Below, one piece after another: positions 58,459 through 64,000 of a stretch of DNA of 64,000 nt. The first letter of the stretch is position 1; each line of letters starts with the position of its first letter. The position numbers were made by a program, and so were the translations under genes. This stretch comes from Blautia liquoris. Its GTDB lineage: Bacteria > Bacillota > Clostridia > Lachnospirales > Lachnospiraceae. The DNA lies in the NCBI RefSeq assembly GCF_015159595.1, contig NZ_CP063304.1, positions 2,232,001 to 2,296,000 of the forward strand, given 5' to 3'. The notes under the pieces are model-generated. The model was not told the DNA's origin, did no database searches, and worked only from the letters and a program-made list of their open reading frames with translations.

Positions 58459-60762
58459 TTATTTCACATAAAACATCAATGTATCCCCCATCCGCATCTC
58501 TACTTCAAGTTTTGACAGGTTGTGGCCATAGTACCTCTTTTCATACATTTCGTATGGGCTGCAAGGCTTTTTGAAATGTATGATGTGTTTTCCTTTAAAG
58601 GCTGCATGGATGGTGACAAAGTGTTTGTTGGCATAGATAACATCATCCTGTCTGTTATAGAGATGGCATCCTGCATATTTTGCAAGAGAGGCGATAAGTT
58701 CCGACCTCAGAATCTGTGGAGCACAATAGACGCTTGTCCATCCATCCATGTCCTTGACCGCATAAGCGGGAAGTTCCATCTCACAGTATGTGCCTAATAT
58801 ATCTGCATCCGGATCGTCGATATAAAAGCCGGGGTTCATGTAGGCTGGCTGTATTACATTCTCAAGCCACACATTACTGTGGACATCCCGATCGATAAAT
58901 CCGTATCTGCGATCCTCCACTGCATAGCTGACAGCTGGATGTGACAAATCTTTGATCTTAAAACGTGGAGAACAAGTGCGGTCAATTCTTCCAACTTTAA
59001 AGCCTGTCAGGTCTTCGATATTTTTATTGCACATGATATCCGAACGGTCTGGATTGATAAAACCTGGTGCATACAGCCACAGAACAACCGCGTGATTCTT
59101 TCTGAATTTCCTGATGAGTGCGTCCCTCTCATCATCCGAAAGGTAAAAAGTATTCATCATCACATACAGTTTATAGTCCGGCATATCTTCTCTAGAACAA
59201 TCATTATGAAAATAATAATCCACCGGTGCGCCAATCCTGGACAAATCCGAGGTTCTATAGTAATCCAGCATCAGCGTGTCCGTATAAGCGGAAACGGTAT
59301 GGCAGCTTTCCTGATCATAGATCAGCGCAATTTCATTTTCTTTGCTTCTGTCTAAAGTATATGCATAGGCAGCAATCTCCTCCTGCCTTTTAAAAAGCCG
59401 GTAAATTGCATCCTCCTGATATCGGCCCCCAGTCGAATGCTGGTCAAACCACCAGGCATAGATATCCTCACAGAGCACCCGGGCAAAATCACGTTTTAGT
59501 GTGGCGATACTGTCCCTGACATCATATAGTCCAAAAGAGTCCCGGTAAAAATGATCCTCCAGATGCGTTCTGCTGTCCTCCTCCGCCACAAACATCTGAC
59601 CACGCAGACGAAAGGAATCCTGCATCTCCCGCTGTGCCACACATCCTCCCGACTCTCTGTTGTTATATACACCAGGAGCCGCCAAAAAATCCACAAATCC
59701 ACTGTCCAGAATCGATAATGTCGAAGTGGTCGTGCTGCTGTTATAATAGTCCGTGCATCCATATGATCCGTAAAATGCACCTACAACTTTGCCCCGATAC
59801 CTACTTTTCAACAGTTTTGCAAAGTAGATGATTGCATCAGCAGTTGCCTCATGAAAGGCATCATAGAAATCAGCCACATACCGATAATCTTTCATGTTCA
59901 AAAACACACCCAGGTTAGCCGGTTTTTCACTGTCCATATCGATTGATTTTCCAAGGATGCGGTCGGCACTTTCATAATATTTCATTGCATCCATGATATT
60001 TTCCTCGGCGAACAGATAATGCTGATCTTCTATATCAGGGATCACAGGCTTATCGAAAGACGCATCTTTTCTGTTCCATGCCTGTTTCAGTTTCTCTTTT
60101 GTTCCATATCTCTTCTTTAAAAAGTTTCCGTAGAAATCAATAAATGCGGGAGAAAAATCCCCATATTTATTTTTCCCCCTGTCACAGATGGAGTTGACAG
60201 GATACCACTCTGAAGTTCCACCTGCAGCCAGAAAATAGCCAATGACCCGGTCAGAAAAGGGGAGCTGATCCACTTCATCACAGAACTCTGTCAGCGCAAT
60301 GGCCGCATCATGCCTCCACTTTCCGGAAGCAAAGGAATACATGCCGGGAATCTCATCCCTGTGAACCTCGGATTCCAGAATTGCCGGCTCATGAGACCCA
60401 TCTTGGTAGGTAATCAGCTCATCCGCATTTTCCTTCATCCACTTTACAGGTGGATGAAGGCCAATGCGAACAATCATATACGCATCCGGTACCTGTTTTA
60501 GCAGTATAGAAGCATTCTTTTTAAATGCTTCCATCCCGCTATTTTCATGCTGTTTTTCCTCATTTTCATCCGTATAATCCCTTCCGGGCCGCAGCCAGTC
60601 CGTATTGGTCATTAAAAAGAAAACTTTCATCCCTGATTTACCCAGGTTTTTTATATAATCCGGTTTGTCAAATCTTGTAGTCATCGCCATCGGCGGGCAT
60701 ACTTTCCCGTCGATGACGAATGCCGGACTTCCATTTATATTCTTTATTTCTGCATAACTCAT
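58459..60762 (-). CDS. GH42-like glycoside hydrolase
   Basis: A 767-residue cytoplasmic protein without signal peptide. The first 400 residues look like a TIM barrel of clan GH-A: GMKVFFLMTNTDWL, IVRIGLHPPVKWM, FSDRVIGYFLAAGGTSEWYP (with a likely catalytic Glu in TSEW), KYGDFSPAFIDFYGNFLKKR and VVGAFYGSYG. The later region (YKLYVMMNTFYLSDDERDAL, AVVLWLYAPGFI) matches the trimerisation-like domain of GH42 beta-galactosidases. Family-level assignment is tentative. It follows the CUT1 permease genes by 6 bases, so it acts on the imported oligosaccharide. Confidence 0.7.
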   Translation of the reverse strand: MSYAEIKNINGSPAFVIDGKVCPPMAMTTRFDKPDYIKNLGKSGMKVFFLMTNTDWLRPGRDYTDENEEKQHENSGMEAFKKNASILLKQVPDAYMIVRIGLHPPVKWMKENADELITYQDGSHEPAILESEVHRDEIPGMYSFASGKWRHDAAIALTEFCDEVDQLPFSDRVIGYFLAAGGTSEWYPVNSICDRGKNKYGDFSPAFIDFYGNFLKKRYGTKEKLKQAWNRKDASFDKPVIPDIEDQHYLFAEENIMDAMKYYESADRILGKSIDMDSEKPANLGVFLNMKDYRYVADFYDAFHEATADAIIYFAKLLKSRYRGKVVGAFYGSYGCTDYYNSSTTTSTLSILDSGFVDFLAAPGVYNNRESGGCVAQREMQDSFRLRGQMFVAEEDSRTHLEDHFYRDSFGLYDVRDSIATLKRDFARVLCEDIYAWWFDQHSTGGRYQEDAIYRLFKRQEEIAAYAYTLDRSKENEIALIYDQESCHTVSAYTDTLMLDYYRTSDLSRIGAPVDYYFHNDCSREDMPDYKLYVMMNTFYLSDDERDALIRKFRKNHAVVLWLYAPGFINPDRSDIMCNKNIEDLTGFKVGRIDRTCSPRFKIKDLSHPAVSYAVEDRRYGFIDRDVHSNVWLENVIQPAYMNPGFYIDDPDADILGTYCEMELPAYAVKDMDGWTSVYCAPQILRSELIASLAKYAGCHLYNRQDDVIYANKHFVTIHAAFKGKHIIHFKKPCSPYEMYEKRYYGHNLSKLEVEMRMGDTLMFYVK

Positions 60763-60768
60763 ATAAAC

Positions 60769-61659
60769 TTACTCCTTCACGGACCCGACCGTAATTCCTT
60801 TTACAAAGTATTTCTGTAAAAATGGATAGACAATCAGGATCGGCACAACCGATATAAAAAGCTGAGCACTCCTCACTGTTTTTTCACTTAATGAGGAGAG
60901 TAATGCCAGCTGCTCCGGTGTCATATTGGTCATACTCTGGTTATTGTTAATAATCTGAGTTGCAAGGTAGGTTGCCATCGGATAATGATTCGGATTATTC
61001 ATATAAAACATGCCGTCAAACCAAGAATTCCAATGCCCAATCATGCAAAACAGAAGTAACGATGCAATGGCCGGTTTTGCCATTGGAAGAACCACCTTGA
61101 ATAATGTCTGCCAGTGATCTGCCCCGTCCAGATAGGCGGACTCCTCCACTGCTTTCGGCAAACCCCTGATAAAGTTCATCATGATGATGACATTCCAGAT
61201 ATTCATCGCCCCCGGAAGAATCATAACCCAGAAGTTATCGAGAAGATGCAGACCTTTGATAACCATATAGGTTGGAATCAGGCCTCCGCCGATAAACATG
61301 GTAAGTGCAAAGAAAGACATGTAGACATTTCTCTTTGGAAACTGCTTCGTCGTCCTGGAAAGAGGATAAGCCGTAATCACAATTAGAATCATGTTGACGA
61401 TAGTACCGACTAGAACGCGCCAGCCGGAAATGGAAACCGAGTGAAAGAAATCCTTCTTTTTGATCAGGTATTTATATGCTGCAAGTGAAAAATCAACCGG
61501 AAAAAATGTCACCTTTCCGGCCATCGCCGCGCTGCTGCTGCTCAAAGACATGGACAGAACATGCAGAATCGGAAAGATACATGATAATGTCACAAGAACC
61601 AGAATTAAGGTATTGAACACCTGATATACATAGTAAGATACTGAATGTTTTACTTTCAA
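60769..61659 (-). CDS. CUT1 sugar ABC permease (LplC/YtcP type)
   Basis: A 296-residue permease with six helices, VTFFPVDFSLAAYKYLIKKK, RTTKQFPKRNVYMSFFALTM, GGLIPTYMVIKGLHLLDNFW and the EAA loop EESAYLDGADHWQTLFKVVL. The C-terminus FLQKYFVKGITVGSVKE is typical of the LplC group. The start is a TTG six bases after GGAGGTG. It pairs with the permease 15 bases upstream. Confidence 0.93.
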   Translation of the reverse strand: MKVKHSVSYYVYQVFNTLILVLVTLSCIFPILHVLSMSLSSSSAAMAGKVTFFPVDFSLAAYKYLIKKKDFFHSVSISGWRVLVGTIVNMILIVITAYPLSRTTKQFPKRNVYMSFFALTMFIGGGLIPTYMVIKGLHLLDNFWVMILPGAMNIWNVIIMMNFIRGLPKAVEESAYLDGADHWQTLFKVVLPMAKPAIASLLLFCMIGHWNSWFDGMFYMNNPNHYPMATYLATQIINNNQSMTNMTPEQLALLSSLSEKTVRSAQLFISVVPILIVYPFLQKYFVKGITVGSVKE

Positions 61660-61674
61660 ATGTCACACCTCCTT

Positions 61675-62601
61675 TTAAAATACTCTATAATCGCTTTTTT
61701 TATAGAGAATCAAATAGCTGGTTCCTACAAAAATCAGTGAAATCACAGATTTAAATAATCCCATCGCAGCGGCTGCCGAATACTGATGATTAACCATGCC
61801 GAGACGATAAACCAATGTATCCAGAATATCTACAGTTTTTTCAACCGTCGGGTTATACATGATCAGGATCTGTTCGAATCCGGCATTTAATATGTTGCCA
61901 AGACCGAGCACCGTCAGTACGGCAATCATCGGAGCAATATCAGGCAGTGTGATGTGAATTGCCTGCTTCCATCTGCCTGCACCATCCACCTGAGCCGCTT
62001 CATATAAAGTCGGATCCACACTGGTGATAGCCGCAAGAAGCAGTACTGTATTATATCCCATACCTTTCCAGACATCCGAACCAATGATAATTGAGCGAAA
62101 ATATCTGTTACTCACAAGAAAGGCAATCGGTGATGTATGAAAAAGACTGTTCAGTACATTATTCACGACACCGTCATAGGCAAAAATTTCAAGTATCATC
62201 CCGGCCAGGATTGCCCAGGAAAAAAAATATGGGATAAATACAATCGTCTGGACGCTCCGTTTAAACCAGCTTTTTGTAACTTCATTTAACATGAGAGACA
62301 AAATCAATGGAACCAGAATACTAAGTATAATTTTAAAGAATGCAATAATAATCGTGTTCACAAATGCCTGCCTGAAGCTTGGCATTGTAAAGATATACTT
62401 AAATTGTGCAAGCCCCACAAAGTCTGACTCCCGAAATCCAATCAGCGGTTTATAATCCTGAAAAGCCATAACCAGACCAAAGATTGGGAAATATGCGAAT
62501 ATGGCAGTAGAAATCACTGCGGGCAGCAGCATAAGATGCAGCTGCCCAGTGTTATAGAGACCCCTCTTTTTCTTTTTTTGTTTTTGTCTTAACTTTGTCA
62601 T
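61675..62601 (-). CDS. CUT1 sugar ABC permease (LplB/YteP type)
   Basis: A 308-residue permease with a basic N-terminus (RQKQKKKKRGL), six helices and the signatures AFQDYKPLIGFRESDFVGLAQF and EAA loop YEAAQVDGAGRWKQAIHITLP. Both permeases belong to the subgroup associated with complex oligosaccharides (rhamnogalacturonan, xyloglucan or host glycans). It follows the binding-protein gene by 13 bases. Confidence 0.93.
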   Translation of the reverse strand: MTKLRQKQKKKKRGLYNTGQLHLMLLPAVISTAIFAYFPIFGLVMAFQDYKPLIGFRESDFVGLAQFKYIFTMPSFRQAFVNTIIIAFFKIILSILVPLILSLMLNEVTKSWFKRSVQTIVFIPYFFSWAILAGMILEIFAYDGVVNNVLNSLFHTSPIAFLVSNRYFRSIIIGSDVWKGMGYNTVLLLAAITSVDPTLYEAAQVDGAGRWKQAIHITLPDIAPMIAVLTVLGLGNILNAGFEQILIMYNPTVEKTVDILDTLVYRLGMVNHQYSAAAAMGLFKSVISLIFVGTSYLILYKKSDYRVF

Positions 62602-62614
62602 AGCGGCCTCCCTA

Positions 62615-64000
62615 TTATTTCTTTTGTTCTTTATACCAGTTATTTACTTCCTTCGAAATCTCATCGCCACCTTGTGCCTTCCACTGTTTTACATATTTAT
62701 CAAATTCTGATACAGATGATTCTCCCATAATCATACTGATAAATGTGTTATCTCTCAGCTTGTCAAGCTCTGCTTTTTTCGAGACCATGGCGGGGGTGCT
62801 GATGTAAACCTCATCATAGATGGTGTCAGCGCTTTCAACCGTTTTGATCATATTGGCAACACCGCCGTCGGGATCAAGTCTGCTGAAATATGTCCCCCAT
62901 GCAGCACCATCATCCGGGTTTTTCTTATAATTCAGATATTGTGACCAGGCTCCCCAGAACTCATTATTCTCAAGACCTTCTTTCGATGTAATTGAAGTTT
63001 TCCCGGCGTCGACTAACTCATTAATCTTTTTATAGTTATCTCTCAGTGAAGTCGGATAATAGACACGGTACGGAAGCCAGGTATATACATAACTGTCAAG
63101 TTCTTTTTTCTGTTCATCCGTCATTTTTTCCTGAACTTCCGGATTCGTATTCTTGGATTCATACTGAAGAGACCAGTACATCATCTTGAAGATTGCTTCC
63201 GGGTGCTTGAAATCACGTCCTGCGACAACAAAGTTATTGACCGGATAGCGGTCAATCATAATCTTTGGCTGTTTTCCATCCGGGGAAAGATTCGGCCCGA
63301 TCACCCAGTCGGCATCCGGATGCTCTGTTTTGTTACTGTTAAGCGGCCAGTTTGGAACCCACCAGGAACCCGGAACAATCGCATACTTTCCTGCGACAAT
63401 ATCATTTACCACTGGTGAATCTGCAGCCCAGATATCATATGCGGCAAAGTCTTTCGCAAAGTAACCCTTGTCATACCACTCATTCAGCTTTGTCAGAGTT
63501 GTCTTGATTCCCTCATCAATACCCGCATACTGCAGTTTTCCATCTTTATCATACCATCCGTCATTCCATGACTCATATGCATGGAAGAATGGAGAAAAAT
63601 CAGCCAGCTGAGCATCTACATAGTTCTTACAGGCTGGAAGTACAGGACCACCTGTCTTTCCGTCTCCGTCATAGTCTGTCTTCTGAAGTTTATCACAGAG
63701 TTCTTCAAACTCGTCAATTGTCTTCGGAAGCTGATCCTTCGAAGTAATCCCTACTGTCTTTAGCTGCGTCATGTTATAAAGCATCTGAGACGTCATCTGT
63801 GCCGGGTCAGTACCCATTGGCAGGCCATAAAGCTTCCCGTCTTTCTTTCCGACGTCGATGAACTTTCCATCATAATTGTAAACCTTATCCAGTTCCTCAC
63901 AACTGTACTTCTTGTATACGTCAGACAGATCTGCCAGTCCTCCCTGGCTTGTCAGATCTTCAAAATCATTTGGACTGATCATCATCACATCTGGTAGATT
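62615..64000 (-). CDS. CUT1 extracellular solute-binding protein (partial)
   Basis: At least 461 residues of a family 1 binding protein (LipO type), cut by the window edge; the signal peptide and N-terminal part lie beyond 64000. The coding frame continues through the last base (NLPDVMMISPNDFEDLTSQG). Features are LYGLPMGTDPAQMTSQMLYN, TIDEFEELCDKLQKTDYDGD, GKYAIVPGSWWVPNWPLNSN and a final YVKQWKAQGGDEISKEVNNW. It captures the oligosaccharide for the permeases downstream. No ATPase gene is in the operon, as usual where a shared MsmX-like ATPase is used. Confidence 0.92.
   Translation of the reverse strand, partial: NLPDVMMISPNDFEDLTSQGGLADLSDVYKKYSCEELDKVYNYDGKFIDVGKKDGKLYGLPMGTDPAQMTSQMLYNMTQLKTVGITSKDQLPKTIDEFEELCDKLQKTDYDGDGKTGGPVLPACKNYVDAQLADFSPFFHAYESWNDGWYDKDGKLQYAGIDEGIKTTLTKLNEWYDKGYFAKDFAAYDIWAADSPVVNDIVAGKYAIVPGSWWVPNWPLNSNKTEHPDADWVIGPNLSPDGKQPKIMIDRYPVNNFVVAGRDFKHPEAIFKMMYWSLQYESKNTNPEVQEKMTDEQKKELDSYVYTWLPYRVYYPTSLRDNYKKINELVDAGKTSITSKEGLENNEFWGAWSQYLNYKKNPDDGAAWGTYFSRLDPDGGVANMIKTVESADTIYDEVYISTPAMVSKKAELDKLRDNTFISMIMGESSVSEFDKYVKQWKAQGGDEISKEVNNWYKEQKK

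Overview
The window comes from a low-to-mid GC anaerobic Firmicute, most likely a gut or animal-associated member of the Lachnospiraceae/Clostridia. Supporting signs are the split glycine decarboxylase (GcvPA/GcvPB), the oxygen-sensitive two-subunit [4Fe-4S] serine dehydratase, the GlpP/DUF1667/GlpA-GlpB type glycerol-3-phosphate operon, a rubredoxin-glutamate synthase fusion, strong AGGAGG ribosome binding sites and consensus sigma-A promoters. No rRNA, tRNA, CRISPR array, prophage or intact transposase was seen. Most genes are on the minus strand.

Layout. 1-7250: a glycine cleavage operon, read right to left as gcvT-gcvH-gcvPA-gcvPB-lplA-lpd. It has its own promoter and a tandem glycine riboswitch with terminator, and is followed by a 24-codon remnant of a response regulator. 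7250-10400: a MalY-type C-S lyase and glycerol kinase. 10400-15050: a four-carbon sugar-acid operon (PdxA2-like dehydrogenase, DUF1537 kinase, GntP permease, DeoR regulator). 15200-19800: a glycerol-3-phosphate operon with a fused GlpA-GlpB-like protein, DUF1667 protein, GlpP antiterminator and GDPD phosphodiesterase, preceded by a leader terminator. 20095-21259: a plus-strand LytTR regulator and LiaF-like membrane protein pair. 21328-33160: a long cluster with a peptide-type ABC importer (family 5 binding protein), GH29 fucosidase, CutC, a large transglutaminase-like protein and an M28 peptidase. 33290-39870: serine hydrolase, small DMT exporter, a ribose-type ABC importer and a TetR regulator. 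39990-48000: an unrecognised 261-residue protein, flavodoxin, flavin reductase, GH3 glucosidase, hydroxyacid dehydrogenase, a ferritin-like/VIT membrane protein and a rubredoxin-glutamate synthase. 48168-58300: iron-dependent alcohol dehydrogenase, permease, YitT protein, a FecBCD-type importer divergent from a P-loop NTPase and methyltransferase, then L-serine dehydratase. 58459-64000: a CUT1 sugar importer with a GH42-like glycosidase, cut by the window edge.

Metabolic picture. Glycine cleavage and serine dehydratase handle glycine/serine. Glycerol kinase, GDPD and the fused dehydrogenase bring glycerol and glycerophosphodiesters to dihydroxyacetone phosphate, the same product expected from the four-carbon acid operon. 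The two glycosidase-transporter clusters point to host or plant glycan scavenging.

The most unusual feature is an interspersed, non-coding palindromic element. Two copies, near 7.4 kb and 26.0 kb, share 110 identical bases but carry different 32-base inner hairpins whose paired bases have changed on both sides, so pairing is kept. One copy is flanked by an 8-bp direct repeat and supplies the stop codon of the fucosidase gene. A diverged copy sits between the gcv promoter and the glycine riboswitch.
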